A stretch of DNA of 64,000 nucleotides from Desmodus rotundus. Its lineage: Eukaryota; Chordata; Mammalia; Chiroptera; Phyllostomidae. Position numbers and translations under genes: made by a program. Below, in pieces: positions 1 to 14,829 of this stretch (position 1 is its first letter; the number at the start of each line of letters is the position of its first letter). The stretch lies in assembly GCF_022682495.2 (NCBI RefSeq), contig NC_071390.1, positions 99,208,294-99,272,293 of the forward strand. The letters run 5' to 3'. The notes under the pieces were generated by a model. The model did no database searches and had not been told where the DNA came from. It was given only the letters and a program-made list of their open reading frames with translations.

Positions 1-1059
1 AGAATAGAAGAGAATGGTTGATTTAGCTTATAATCTTTAGATTGATTTTTGGCTGGAAAATAGGAGACTATTTGACAGCAGTGTGTCGCTTGGTGCACAG
101 TCATCATGTCAGTGGCCAAACGTGCTCTCTGTGGACCCAGAGAAAGAATAATCACAGTTGATTGATACCTCACATAAAAATCCAAGAGCAAGATAAGTCA
201 ATGTAAGTGATCTGGTGCTAATAACTTAAATACAGTACTAAGGTGGGTGGAAAATTCACAATCCATCATGAATTCGTTTGGTTTCAGAGCGCTAGTTGTT
301 ACGAGTCCATCTAGTCCTTTTGGGACGGCTAGTTAGGATATAAACTTTGTTTTCCAGGAATTATATTCATTTTCCCAGGACCTCACCAGCCCTGCCCCAT
401 TTGTCTGTGGTTGATGAAATCATAGCATCTGGACTTTTTAGGGAGAAACTTTAAAAAAAGCCAACTATTACATCAACTGAGAAAAAAATTATCATAAAAA
501 AGGAGGACAGTAAGGACCATTTTTTATATGTTATGCTATTCCCTTACTCTCATCCCATTTAAAGCCCTGCATTTTCCTTCTCAGAGAGCCAAAGCTGAAT
601 GATAAGACCTCATTAGATCAGATTCAGAGAATTTTCAGCTTCAGAGATCATCTGTCCAAATCACCTTCTTTTACAGATGATGAGAAGAGGCTGCAATGGT
701 AGTGGTTTGGCCAAAACAACACAACTGACTGTTGGCGGGTCTGGGCCTGCAGCACAGGTCCCAGGACTGCCAGGCCCACGTCCTCCCCACTGAACTGGGG
801 TTTTGCAGTTTATCCTTAGTAAGCTAGTGAGTTTTCTTTTCATAATTTTCTAAATTAGTAAGGAAGTTCTTATGGTTATAAATCAGGGCTGTGTAAATTT
901 GATTTCACTTTTCCTGTTTTGAAGCCTAGCATGATAATCCCAAAGAAATTTACAAATACTATGTCCTAATTTTAGGATCAGACAAATTCCAACAATAAAA
1001 TCATAATGACCATAGCCACTATATGCCAGTGCCTGAGTTAATTTACTATTGTGTAAATA
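1..1059. other. Intergenic, no recognisable feature
   Basis: AT-rich sequence without a convincing exon, pseudogene or named repeat. The short minus-strand reading frame near 661-843 has no family resemblance and no splice context. Confidence 0.5.
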
Positions 1060-1255
1060 CAATATTAATCCTGAAGTAAGGCAGTAAAGTGGACACTATT
1101 CTCTGTCCTGATTTATCAGTGAAGAGACTGAAGTTCAGAGCAGTTACTTGCCAACGGTCACAAAGCAAGTAAATAGCTAAGTAGGAACTTGAACACAGGT
1201 GCAACTTACTCCAGAACCTACACTCCTAACCTCTGTGTTGCCCTTACCTAGCATT
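1060..1255 (-). repeat. MIR-type SINE fragment
   Basis: The stretch running from the 'GAAGAGACTGAAGTTCAGAG' region through a 'GGTCACAAAGCAAGTAAATA' block is the antisense core of the ancient mammalian MIR SINE family (reverse of 'CCTCAGTTTCC...TGTGACC'). It is strongly decayed and the ends are approximate. A second similar fragment follows. Confidence 0.5.
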
Positions 1256-1339
1256 CAGTTGAGTGGTACCCATTGCGATCTGAGTAGTGAGGATAACAAT
1301 AAAAACAATACTAGTAATGTCTGCGAACCTACTGTGAAC

Positions 1340-1510
1340 CTACTGTAAGTCAGGCACAATGCCAAGCACATTATAGTTGTTAAATATAACCCTCAGAACT
1401 CTTTCACACAGGTAAAATCATCTCCACTTTATAAGTGAGGAACTGAAGCCAAGAAAGGCTGAATAACATTTGTAGTCATATACCCAGAATTATAACAAGG
1501 CTTATTGTTT
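1340..1510 (-). repeat. MIR-type SINE fragment
   Basis: A second MIR-like antisense piece. It shows a 'GGCACAATGCCAAGCACATT' motif, then a 'TAAGTGAGGAACTGAAGCCA' motif at the spacing typical of MIR. It is diverged, boundaries are estimated by eye, and it could also be MIR3. Confidence 0.4.
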
Positions 1511-1669
1511 AACTAAATTCTATCAAAACAACCAACCTGATGATCTTTGTATTTTCACTCCTCGCATTGGCCTTTCTGAGCCTTTTGTATACATATCCAC
1601 CTATAACATCAACAGTCAAGTAGTTCATTCTAAATCAAAAATAAATGTTTAAAGTCTGACTGATTACAG

Positions 1670-1859
1670 CAGGGGTGTCAAACTCATTTTCACCGGGGGC
1701 CACATCAGCCTCGCGGTTGCCTTCTAAGGGCCAAAATAATTTTAGGACTGTATAAATGTAACTACTCCTTAACTGTTGGGGAGTTGAAATTACATTCAGC
1801 CCTTTGAAGGGCACCACGAGGCTGATGTGGCCTCTGGTGAAATAAGCTTGACACCCCTG
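1670..1859. mobile_element. Fold-back hAT-type MITE
   Basis: A 190-bp non-autonomous DNA transposon. Its left end CAGGGGTGTCAAACTCATTT is mirrored by the reverse complement of its right end (CAGGGGTGTCAAGCTTATTT). The similarity between arms continues about 55 bp inward through a shared GGCCACATCAGCCTCG motif. It is flanked by 8-bp duplications GATTACAG (1662-1669) and GTTTACAG (1860-1867), 7 of 8 matching, as expected for the hAT superfamily. It encodes no protein. A relative sits at 25045-25230, but that copy has a different right half. Confidence 0.85.
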
Positions 1860-1867
1860 GTTTACAG

Positions 1868-4400
1868 TAATAATGCATGATATCGTGACAGTGTGAAGAA
1901 TATGGTTGTAGTCAATTCATGGATTCGATTCTTAGTGTTTGGCTGCATGCTGGCACTTTCCCTAACGTGACTTTATTATATCTGCTCTGATCCATTATTT
2001 TGTGGATTTGTTTAAATATTCAAATGATATCCATATAATATTAAAATGAACCATTCCCCCTTTTTCCCAGTTTTGGAGGGGATGACTCACTGACATCTCT
2101 ACCATTTCACTGTAAATAATAAAGGCCTTACATAAATAAAGAAAAAGGGATCATTTAGGGAAATATTTCAGTTGTCACAGCTGGGAACCTATGAAGCATC
2201 TGTAAAATATTGGAGCACAAATTGAGATATTTAAAGAGACAACAGGGAGGTACAGGAAAGAAGAGGTCATTCTCTGGCACGGGCCTCACAGACTCCTTCC
2301 ATGGCAGGCATCCATGCCCCAGAGAAGGGAGAGAGAAAGGGTGAGGGCAGATGTTCTATTCCCCTTTTGCATCAGCCCGGAAGAAGAAATCCAGGGTGTG
2401 TCTGCAACAAGAGGACCTTAACAACTCCTTGCTCCTTCCGAACAGCTGCTGGTCCTGTTGACTATTCAGACATTCTGCAGCTGCTCCCCATCTGTGAGTG
2501 CATCCAGATGGCTGCCATCAGGATGCGAGGCACCTTCCGGAAGGAGGTCATAAACAGCCAGCCTGTGCTTAGGCGACCTTCAATGGAAGATCATGGTGGA
2601 AGCCCAAAATAGGACTGCGATGCCTCGTAGGGCTCGTGGGACCCTCAGGATTAGGAAGTCTTGGCTGCTGAGTTCTCCTGGGAGAGAACTTACTTATTCT
2701 CGAAAAAATTACTATGGATCTGGTTTGGCCCTAGCCCATCTCCTTTCTGCCTTCAACTCCTGAATTGGACACTAACTTACAGAAGGCAGCCGTAAGACAA
2801 GGCTGTAGGCCAGATACCATTTAAAAAGATCAGAGACATGTATGAAAAAAATTTACTTCCATTTAAAACAATTAGGGGATTGCAATATTGTCCTATATCC
2901 TAAAACTGGAAAAATCTATTTTCAAAATGTACGGTATGTCTTTTAAACACCCTTTTTGGCTCAGCATAGGACCAGCATAGAGAAAAATTTGGAGACATAT
3001 GGACAGAGTCAGGTTAGGTTGAGAAATATTTGTTTATGCCTTTACTGAATTTACAGAATTGCAGCCATCTATAGCTTAAGATAAATGGTTATTTAATAGT
3101 AGCTTTAAGTGAACTTTAAAAACCGTTTGAAAATTACACTGATGGAAAGCTTCAGTTTCCCTTCCGCCACTTGATTCCCCACCAGAGCTGTTGTTTTACA
3201 CGCAGGACCGGGGAGTTTGGGAGAGGGTTATGGGCTTTCTTAGACTCCATAGTGTTTCCTAACTGCAATCACCTTCTCTTTCTCTTTGCTTTTGTACAGC
3301 ATGTCCTTGATTTTTCGGGAGTTGAATGATGAAGATTATTTTTTATACTCTTGTCACCCTAAATTTTTCTGCTAGTTTCTTGTGATTACACATATGGATT
3401 TTTTATTTTTAGAAACATGTACCATTACTGAAAAATAAAATACATGTCTGTCATTGAAAACAATCTTATGCCTTTACTAGTTAAAGAGAAAAAGTCTTTC
3501 TTTAAAGCAAAGTGTACTATCTTTCTAAGTGGGACAGATTTAATATCAGCATGATCAGAAATGGACCAAGAGAAGAGTGGCATTTATACAAATTTTTCCT
3601 GAATGAAATATAACTTCTCTCTATTCTTCATGTACTTTATCTATGGAGCTTCTAGTAGAGATGAGATCTCTGAGCTTGGTAACTTAACAAGGTTACAGAG
3701 TAAAACTAGTCAAGTCCAGCAGTGAAGTTTGGGTGGGCCCAGACTAGAGAATCAAGAAATTGAATAGAATGGAGCAGCTCAATGAGCAGGTTTTAGGAAT
3801 TGTTGGTCATACATGGGCCTTGCTCATGTATGTATATATACCATAAGCAGGTATTACTACCTCCTGCTTCTAGCTGTGGCCATACCCAGGGCATCTTCCC
3901 ACTCCCCAGCTCCTCTCCTAAACTGGCTGATAAGCCTCCAACCTAGCGACTTTCAATAAATGAACAAACAAGAGGGATGGCATTTATGTTCACCCTGAGG
4001 TCGCTTGTGGTCTTCTCAAGGCTGGAACGGAGCAGTTTCCGACTGACCCTACAGCTTATGAGGCAAACAAAGCATCTGTAATTCCTGATCTTTCCCCATA
4101 AATAAAGCATAGATCTCTCCGGTATGCTCATCAGGGTATGTCTCAGTGGAGTCTCCTTTCCCCATAGTCAGACATTACACTACTGAGGCATGTAATGCAT
4201 TGCGACATATTTGTTATCGATTTGTCTCTTCCAGACTTTAAGCTTTCTGATGGCAAAACTCATGTACTATTCACTGGTCATTAAGCTCTGTGCAGGTGCT
4301 CAATTCCGTGCCCAGTGACTGAGCAGCGAACGAGCACCCGTGTGTCGGTGTACTATGAGATTGTCCCCTTGATGTTATGTGGGTGCAACTCAGCATTTTA
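1868..4400. other. Intergenic, no recognisable feature
   Basis: No gene is supported. The 103-codon plus-strand frame at 2301-2612 lies in a moderately GC-rich patch. It resembles no family I know and has no supporting splice or promoter signal. The rest is AT-rich and probably consists of unrecognised old repeats and intron or flank of GIMD1. Confidence 0.45.
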
Positions 4401-4570
4401 GTTCAGCGGTTCTGAAATTTGACTGCTTTTAAAAATACATGGAAAGTTTATGCATGTGCATATACATAGCCTCTACTTTTGAGATTCTGTTTCAGAGAAC
4501 TTGGATGAATGTGCACTTTAACAAGGAGCCCAGTTGATTCTGATGCAGAGAGAGAATCCAGGTGCCACAA
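4401..4570. repeat. Old Charlie/hAT-like MITE fragment
   Basis: The sequence opens with a motif like 'TTCAGCGGTTCTGAAATTTG' and later carries 'GTTGATTCTGATGCAGAG'. That is the layout of old palindromic hAT-Charlie MITEs of mammals (MER3/MER20 type). The exact family is uncertain. The copy is heavily diverged. Confidence 0.35.
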
Positions 4571-4814
4571 TTACAAACTCACTCAGGTTTATAGTTCTTA
4601 GGGACTTGAAACTTAGGAAGCCTCTAAAGTTTAATATCTTATTTTTTTCAATGACCCAGTTGTAAAATGCCCAACTAAATTCCTCTAAAGAAAATTGTAA
4701 AAATGACTAGGTGGAAAAATCAAGTAATTTTTACGGAATATCTTGATGTGACCAGCAGTTGTTTTAAATGACTTATTTGAAACTTGCTTTAAATTACTTT
4801 AACCAGTTTTTTTC

Positions 4815-7618
<2,804 letters not shown>

Positions 7619-7633
7619 TTTTTTCTACTTCTT

Positions 7634-9609
7634 TTTTTATATATTTATTGATTATGCTATTACAGTTGTCCCATTCCCCCCCCTCACTCCACTCCATCCT
7701 GCCCACCCCCTCCCTCCCACATTCCCCCCCTATAGTTCATGTCCATGGGTCATACTTATAAGTTCTTTGGCTTCTACATTTCCTACACTATTTTTACCCT
7801 CCCCCTGTCTATTTTCCACCTATCATCTATGCTACTTATTCTCTGTACCTTTACCCCCCTCTCCCCCTTCCACTCCCCTATTGACAACCCTCCATGTGAT
7901 CTCCATCTCTATGGTTCTGTTCCTGTTCTAGTTGTTTGCCTAGTTTGCTCTTGTTTTTGTTTTAGGTGTGGTCATTAATAACTGTGAGTTTGCTGTCATT
8001 TTTACTGTTCCTATTTTTGATCTTCTTTTTCTTAGGTAACTCCCTTTAACATTTCATATAATAAGGGCTTGGTGATGATGAACTTCTTTAACTTGACCTT
8101 ATCTCAGAAGCACTTTATCTTCCCTTCCATTCTAAATGATAGCTTTGCTGGATACAGTAATCTTGGATGTAGGTCCTTGCCTTTCATGACTTGGAATACT
8201 TCTTGCCTGTAAGGTCTCTTTGGAGAAATCAGCTGACAGTCTTATGGGAAGTCCTTTGTAGGTAACTGTCTCCTTTTCTCTTGCTGCTTCTAAGATTCTC
8301 TCCTTCTGTTTCATCTTAGGTAATGTAATTATGATGTGCCTTGGTGTGTTCCTCCTTGCGTCCAGCTTCTTTGGGACTCTCTGAGCTTCCTGAACTTCCT
8401 GGAAGTCTATTTTCTTTGCCAGACTGGGGAAGTTCTCCTTCATTATTTGTTCAAATAAGTTTTCAATTTTTTGTTCTTCCTCTTCTCCTTCTGGCACCCC
8501 TATAATTCGGATGTTGGAACGTTTCAAGATGTCCTGGAGGTTCCTAAGGCTCTCCTCATTTTTCCGAATTCTTGTTTCTTCATTCTTTTCTGGTTGGATG
8601 TTTCTTTCTTCCTTCTGATTCACACCGTTGGTTTGAGTCCCAGTTTCCTTCGCATCACTATTGGTTCCCTGTACATTTTCCTTTGTTTCTCTTAGTATAG
8701 GCTTCATTTTTTCATCTAGTTTTCGAACAAATTCAACCAATTCTGTGAGCATCTTAATAACCAGTGTTTTGAACTGTGCATCTGATAGGTTGGCTATCTC
8801 TTCCTCGCTTAGTTGTATTTTTTCTGGAGCTTTGAAGTGTTCTGACATTTGGGCCTTTTTTTTTTTTTTTTTGTCTTGGCATGGCTGTTACTTAAAGGGG
8901 TGGAACCTAAGGTGTTCCTGGGGCAGGGCAGGGTAACGTTGGTCGCTGAGCTGTGACACTGTACGTGGGGGAGGGGCTGAGAGGGAGTAATGGCACCCGC
9001 TCCACTCTCCACCGGATTTCAGCCACTCCCTCGGCTACCCACAATCAAATTGGGCCCCTCTGGTGCTGGTTCCCGAGTGGGTGGGCTTGTGGGCCACTGT
9101 GGGTCTCTCCAACGACCTCTCCCGTGAGGTTGGGAGTCTCTCCTGCTGCCGCTCCAACCCCCACGGGCGTTTTCAATCAGAGGTTTGAGGCTTTATTTCC
9201 CCGCGCTGGAGCCCTGGGTTGCGCAGTCTGCTTTGTTCCCCGCTGTTTGTCTGGTTTATCTGTACGCGAATGTGGGGCTGTGGGGTGCTACCCGCCGCTC
9301 TGCCTGCCCCGTTCTCTGCCACTCTGACTCTGGCCCTCGGTTTATCTGCGTGAATGTGGGGCCACAGGGTCTGCTAGTGGTCAGACTGCCTGCCCTGTTC
9401 GTCCCACACTCTGCCAGTCTCAGTCCCGCCAGGGCAACGCCAGTCCTCTCCACCCCGGCTGCCCATCTCCGCCCCTCCTTCCAGTCTGGATGAATGTTTA
9501 TTTTTTATTTCCTTGGTGTTGGACCCCCTTGCCGTTCGATTCTCTGTCAGTTCTGGTTGTGCGAGGAGGCGCAGTGTGTCTACCTACGCTGCCATCTTGG
9601 TTCTCCTGT
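7634..9609 (-). mobile_element. HAL1 (half-L1) retrotransposon, copy 1, near full length
   Basis: On the minus strand the order is a GC-rich 5'UTR (about 8850-9609, beginning near CCAAGATGGCAGCGTAGGTA), ORF1, then a 3'UTR ending in GGGACAACTGTAATAGCATA and an A-rich tail. ORF1 runs directly into the 3'UTR with no reverse transcriptase region, which defines HAL1. This L1-derived class depends on L1 enzymes supplied in trans. A 15-bp target duplication TTTTTTCTACTTCTT flanks it (7619-7633 and 9610-9624), so the insertion is complete at both ends. Divergence is low compared with copy 2 at 18.5 kb, suggesting a younger insertion. Confidence 0.88.
8132..8848 (-). pseudogene. HAL1 ORF1 (L1 ORF1p-like), frameshifted at the C-terminus
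   Basis: This is a 238-codon frame starting MSEHFKAPEKIQLSEEE. It has an N-terminal helical, coiled-coil-like stretch rich in K, E and Q (to about residue 100). The central part shows LKRSNIRIIGVPEGEEEE (about 109-126) and the later part QEAQRVPKKLDA and PRHIIITLPKMKQKERIL, which are hallmarks of L1 ORF1p RNA-binding and C-terminal domains. Compared with copy 2, about 14 bases are missing just after the codons for ETLQA (plus strand about 8205), so the last 29 residues are out of frame. The RNA chaperone role is known for L1 ORF1p; this copy should make a truncated protein at best. Confidence 0.8.
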
Positions 9610-9624
9610 TTTTTTCTACTTCTT

Positions 9625-11090
9625 AGTATATAACCCATACTTTTTCCAAAATACTTTCCTGTGTGTAAGACATAAAAACCTTCATGTGGTTATACTCTGT
9701 TTCATGTTCTCCTGTACTCCTCAAAAGGTCTGTGAAGTATGTATTCTGTGTGAAAGAGGCTTGGAGACATCTGGAATGCCTTATGACTTCATGGGCAGAA
9801 CGTTAGAAAGACGTCTTCCTGTGTGAACTGAACGCACTCATCTGACGAGCACATTTGCCTCTCCTGAGTGAAGCGGAGAAAACCTCCACCAGGTGGCAGT
9901 AGCAGCCTGTTTCCTGAGAAGTGATTTTGAACCAGAATTTATTTTCATCTTCCTGAAACCATAAACTGACATTCTTCAACCAGGCAATCTACATCAATAC
10001 CTAGTACTCGTGTGGAACAGTCTTTTGAATGAAGGCAAAGTAAGCCTTCTTTCCGATGTCCTATATAGAAAGTGGCACATGGACAAGGTTCCTGGTTTTC
10101 GCACCTTCCAGTTTGAAATCATAGTTTAAATCATTTGCTGGATGCAACATTTGACTGTTTAAAAAATGATGTTCAGTGTTCATATGTGTGGTCAAAATTC
10201 CAATGAATCTGCAAAATTTAGAAAGAGTTTTCAAGAGGTTTAATGGAGATTTTAGACTTGAGTCCACTTAGAGGTCGTATAGTAAGAGTAATTAATGTAT
10301 TAGCATTAGATGATATTACATTGTTTATGTTAATTATTTTTGAATCAGGCTGAAAACAACAACTTGAAAAATTACCTCACTCCCTTAAGTAACTTGGCTA
10401 AATTAAAGTAGCGGGGATGAAACTGTATAACTTTAACAGCTGGCTCCAGGATTTCTCTGAGAAAGGGAACTGCCTCTGTTTGAGGACAGTTCGATTAGCT
10501 ACTTAAGGTAGAAAATGTATCCTGAGAGCAGGAGCCAAACTTTTGTGGATGGGGGAGAGGACAAGACAAGAATAGGGAAGATTATCAGGGTATATAGGGG
10601 TGGGAGGGAGGGGAGGCAGGGAGGGAAAAAAAGAGAGGAACCAAAAGAGGAAAGGTGGGGGGAGAAAGAGGAGGAGATCTCTCACTCGTGAAAATGGCTA
10701 AGGGACTATTTTAGAGCAGAGATGGCTAATGCTCAGTTTGAAGATTTTTGCATTGCTGAGATATAAAGTCGGCCACATTCACAGTTACTTTGTATGAAGA
10801 TAAATTTTTATTTTTGCTTTTGAATATGGTTAGCATTTTACTTTGATTTTATGTGATGGAAATTAATGGAAAGACCTGAGGTCCACCCTAGGTTAGCACA
10901 GGACAGGTATAACAAAAGGTGGAGATTGTGAAATGGTTTCTGAATTGAAATAAGTCAGGAGGGGCAGGAGGTTGAAGGGAGAAGGACACTAGTCTCTAAG
11001 CATCTGCAAGAATCTTTGGGAGTATGCTAGACTTCATAATATATGAAATGACATATTATGTGACATGAGTTAAGGTTATATTTAAGATTA
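9625..11090. other. Intergenic, no recognisable gene
   Basis: No supported exon. A purine-rich low-complexity stretch lies at about 10540-10680. The reading frames here are short and featureless. Confidence 0.45.
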
Positions 11091-11108
11091 CACACACACA
11101 CACACACA
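11091..11108. repeat. (CA)n microsatellite
   Basis: Nine CA units directly before an old interspersed repeat. Confidence 0.9.
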
Positions 11109-11109
11109 T

Positions 11110-11485
11110 TATATTAGTTTTCTAGGAGCCATAACAAGTATCATAGATGGAGAGGCTTAAACAACAGAATTTAATTTTCTCAGAGTTCTGGAGGCTAGAA
11201 ATCTGAAATTAGGTGGAGTAGTTTCCCCTGAGGACCTTCTCCTTGACTTGTCAATGGCCAACTTCTTCCTATGTCTTCACATGGTCTTTCCTCTGTGTCT
11301 GTGTCCACATTTCCTTTTCTTATAAGGACAGCAGTCATATTGGGCTAGGACCCATCCTAATGGCCTCACTTGGACTTAATTACCTCTTTAAAGGCCCTAT
11401 CACCCAATACAGTCCCATTCTCAGGAGCTAGAGGTTAGAACTTCAACATATAAATTGTAGAGAGACACACTTCAGCTCATAACAC
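11110..11485 (+). repeat. Ancient interspersed repeat, family not named
   Basis: Motifs such as TATTAGTTTTCTAGGAGCCA, a 'CAGAGTTCTGGAGGCTAGAA' block, 'CTTATAAGGACA' and a terminal 'TTAGAACTTCAACATAT' follow the layout of a very common old mammalian retroelement family. I recognise it as recurrent but cannot name it with confidence. A second copy of the same family is at 47750-48040. Confidence 0.55.
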
Positions 11486-12413
11486 ACACATTATGTGTGT
11501 GTCTATACGTGATTAGATAAATTATGTGTCACTGCACTCAATAAATTCTTACTCTATATTTTATTAAATTGAGTTTTAGTATAGATAGTTCTCGACACAG
11601 TCATTTGGTTTAAAGACACTCATGATTTTAGACAAATTCCAATTTGCATTGGCTTGAACTGAGAATCAGTTCCTAGTATGTTATCTTTTCATAATAAAGA
11701 AGAACCTTAGAGTAATAACTGAAATCTTTATTCACGATGTCTAAATTACCTTAACCTTGGCCAACACCGCTCCAAGTCAGGAGGAACACAGATAAACTGG
11801 TTAAAGTTGGCAGTGATTGGACTTGCTCCATCTGAGTTGGTCTTAGAATAAGATATCAGGTCTCACCTTTCAAAAAATTTTAGAGAACACTGGCCAAAAG
11901 ATTAAACTGGGGAGACAGATGGTCCTAATTTGAACACAGTGTAAAAGTTCTCGGAGCAATGAAGAATGCCCATGTCTGAGCAGCAATATCGATGGGAATA
12001 GGAAAAACGTGGTTGTTTCAGATTTTAAAGACTCTACCAATCCCACCCTCACACAGGAACACTTATGACATTTTTTGTTGAGGCTGTGGCTGTTTTTTGT
12101 TTGCTTTTTTGTTTTCCTTCTGAGTATTTCTAATTAATTTTTAGAGTTATAAATGAAATATATATTTCAAAGCATTTAGAAAATTCAGAAATGAATAGAA
12201 AGGAAAATAGAATCACTTTCCAATCTTTAATACCTGGGGCCCATGGGGCAATGATTCCTCTTGGGCACTGAGAATGTATTTCTTTTTCCGAACTACACAT
12301 TTCCTCCCTTATTACTTTAAGAATCACTACAGTAATGAGAGGCATTACCAATGGGATTATGTTTACTGTGTAAACCATGTCAAGTCAAGAATAATTGTTG
12401 GCAATCAGGATAT
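11486..12413. other. Intergenic, nothing recognised
   Basis: AT-rich, with no gene-like feature on either strand. Confidence 0.4.
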
Positions 12414-12625
12414 GTTTTTTTTTAAACATTTTTAAAGGATTTATTTATTCATTTTTAGAGAGGGGAAGGGAGGGAGAATGACAGGGAGAGAAACATCAAT
12501 GTGTGATTGCCTCTCCAGCGCCCTCTCCTGGGTTGCAGGCCTGCAACCCAGGCATGAGCCCTGCCTGGGAATTGAACCAGCGACCCTTTGGTTTGCTCCA
12601 TCTACTGAGCCACACCAGCCAGGGC
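12414..12625 (-). mobile_element. Ves SINE
   Basis: Antisense copy of the bat tRNA-derived SINE. It has a T-rich tail with TTTATTTATTCATTTTTAGA on the left, the AGAAACATCAATGTGTGATT body, and the tRNA-like head GCCCTGGCTGGTGTGGCTCA (as reverse complement) on the right. The 'CTGGGTTGCAGGCCTGCAACCCAGG' part contains a local inverted repeat. Confidence 0.9.
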
Positions 12626-13089
12626 AGAGCATAATATTTTGCTATGCCACTGCATTTAATTTGCTAAGATTTATTTATAATTTTAGCAACTGTATTAATT
12701 AGGAGTTTGGTTTATAGCTTTCAATTTTTATCCTATATCAGGTTTTCAGATCAGGAATATGCTAACCTCTTAAAATGAATAGAATTTTTTTTTTAATTTT
12801 ATGGTGCTTTATAATAATTTAGATACCTTGGCAGTTATACATCCCTAGAAAGTTTGAAGAAACTTACACAAAAAAGCTAGGCCCAGAAACTTTCTGGAAG
12901 TCATTCTAGAACAAATTTACAAATTTCTGTCATGGTAATTTGACTCTTCTTGTGTCAATTTTAGTGATTTATGATATAATCAATACATACTTTACTCATA
13001 TTTAAATTTTTTTAAGTACATTCACCTCTATTTCTGGCATTAGATTCCTCTTCTTGTTCTGACATAATTACATAGGGTTTGGCTTTGTA

Positions 13090-13762
13090 TGAAGTCTGTC
13101 CAGAAGTTGTCCAGCCATGTAAGGAAAAATAGAGACATTTACTGAAGATGATACAAGATCCAAGAAACATTGTACATAGGACAATGACACCTCAGTCTCC
13201 TTCAAAGTAAGTACCTTGGGACCTCACACAGTTCTCCCAATTGCCATCAGCTGCACTGTCATATTTTCCTGAATCTTATCAAGCTCTGAAATCTCTTCCC
13301 TTTCAAAGGTGATTTTAGTTTTGGGAAAAGCCAGAAGTCACAGGGCGTCAAATCTGGGCTGTAGGGGGGCTGAGTCACCTGGGTAATTTGATGTTTCACA
13401 AAAAAACTCTTCATGGAATGTGATACATGAGTAGGTGTGTTGTCATGATGAAGCTGCCAATCACCCGTTGCCAGTAGCTGTGGCCTTCTGAATCATCTGA
13501 ATAGTTTCCATGGAGGAATGTTCAAGCTTAAGGCAAAATTTGATGCAGGTTCATTGCTCTACTCACTCAGTCACAATGGCCACACAGTACACGTGCTCAC
13601 TCAATGGCATCTACTGCCCCCACTGACTAGTACAGTGAAGTTGTCATTGTTCACACATGTGCATCCCAGTCCACTCTCCATGGCTGCCAGGTTGCATCGA
13701 TGTCCTGCAAACTGTTCTCATTATGTTAACAATGGCTGGGCTTTTTCAGGAAAGACCTTGCA
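13090..13762 (-). mobile_element. Mariner-family element, internally deleted
   Basis: The ends TGAAGTCTGTCCAGAAGTTG (left) and TGCAAGGTCTTTCCTGAAAA (right, reverse complement) are inverted repeats converging on CCAGCCATG/CCCAGCCATT. They are flanked by TA dinucleotides (13088-13089 and 13763-13764), the Tc1/mariner target. On the minus strand a decayed frame retains the transposase motifs HHDNTPTHV and PPYSPDLTPCDFWLFPKLKS, the second and third acidic positions of a DDD catalytic triad. At 673 bp it is about half the length of a complete mariner. The N-terminal DNA-binding part of the transposase is missing. Confidence 0.8.
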
Positions 13763-13769
13763 TACTTAA

Positions 13770-14533
13770 TAAATGTTTGCATGTATGCAATTAACTTGCA
13801 TTTTTATAGTTTGAAGTGGATTTCCATAAACATAAACAAAATTTACAACTGATGCCTCTAAGTTATAATGATTTGATGTCTAAAACTAAACTTCTGACCA
13901 CCAAATCTGAGCCAGTTATTGACCACCAACTTTGAGCCATTACTAAAAACAAATGAATTCAGTCTTGAAAGCAAGAGAAAAATCAGTAAAGTTTTAATTT
14001 TATACTTACTAAAGGAAAATTAAATGTTGTGAAAAAATTTCAGTACAATAAACATGTTTACTTCAGATTATCAAAGTTTGTCAAATAATCTCAACCCTTG
14101 CAAACCTTATTCTTGAAAAGCTTATGCTAAATTTTATTACCCTAATTTAGATTCACTTTAATAAAAACATTTTTATTCATTTTTGAGAAATAAGATAAAA
14201 GAGTATAGTGCAAAATGCCATCGAACATATATTAATATAAAAATAATTTTAAACATCAAAGATTGTATTTGTTTTAGTCCTCTTAACTAAAAAAATAACA
14301 TGTACTCAACCCACATGGATAAATGTATTTTATCACCCAAAGGCATGGGAGCAGAAGGTCTCACAATGATTAATAAAGCTATTATTAACCCCTCAGCCTC
14401 GGAGACAAGACATTAGACTGGCTTCAGCTTCTTAGAGATTCTAGTTATGTCATGTACATTATTCAATTTCAACATTCATGAGTTATAAATTCTAATAATG
14501 TCCTGGGAATTGCTAAAAACTTCTCTCATCATG
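13770..14533. other. Intergenic, nothing recognised
   Basis: Very AT-rich sequence between two DNA transposons. No coding or repeat signature is recognised. Confidence 0.4.
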
Positions 14534-14541
14534 ATATAAAG

Positions 14542-14821
14542 CAGCAATTTTCAACCCTTATCATCTCATGGCACGCATAAAGTAATTACTAAAATTTTGT
14601 GGCACACCAAAAATTATATATTTTGACAATCTGACAAAAAAATAGGTGTATTTTTATTCAGTCACACCAGATGGCTGTTGTTGTGTTGGTCACTGTCGTT
14701 TTTTTTATTTGACAGTCTCAGGGAAAACAGGTCAGTTCCACTGACTAAAATGTCGGGTGTTGTGTGCTTTAAAAACCCTTACAGCACCCCAGTGCTGCAG
14801 CTCACTGGTTGAGAGTCGCTG
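14542..14821. mobile_element. Non-autonomous hAT element (280 bp)
   Basis: The left end CAGCAATTTTCAACCCTTAT and the right end, read as reverse complement CAGCGACTCTCAACCAGTGA, form imperfect terminal inverted repeats. The flanks ATATAAAG (14534-14541) and ACATAGAG (14822-14829) match at 6 of 8 positions, consistent with an 8-bp hAT target duplication. The internal 'GGCACACCAAAAATTATATA' region is non-coding. Confidence 0.75.
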
Positions 14822-14829
14822 ACATAGAG

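Noticed and set aside
2301..2612. 103-codon plus-strand frame as a possible exon
   Set aside because: No family resemblance, no splice or promoter context, and ordinary length for chance in a GC-richer patch.
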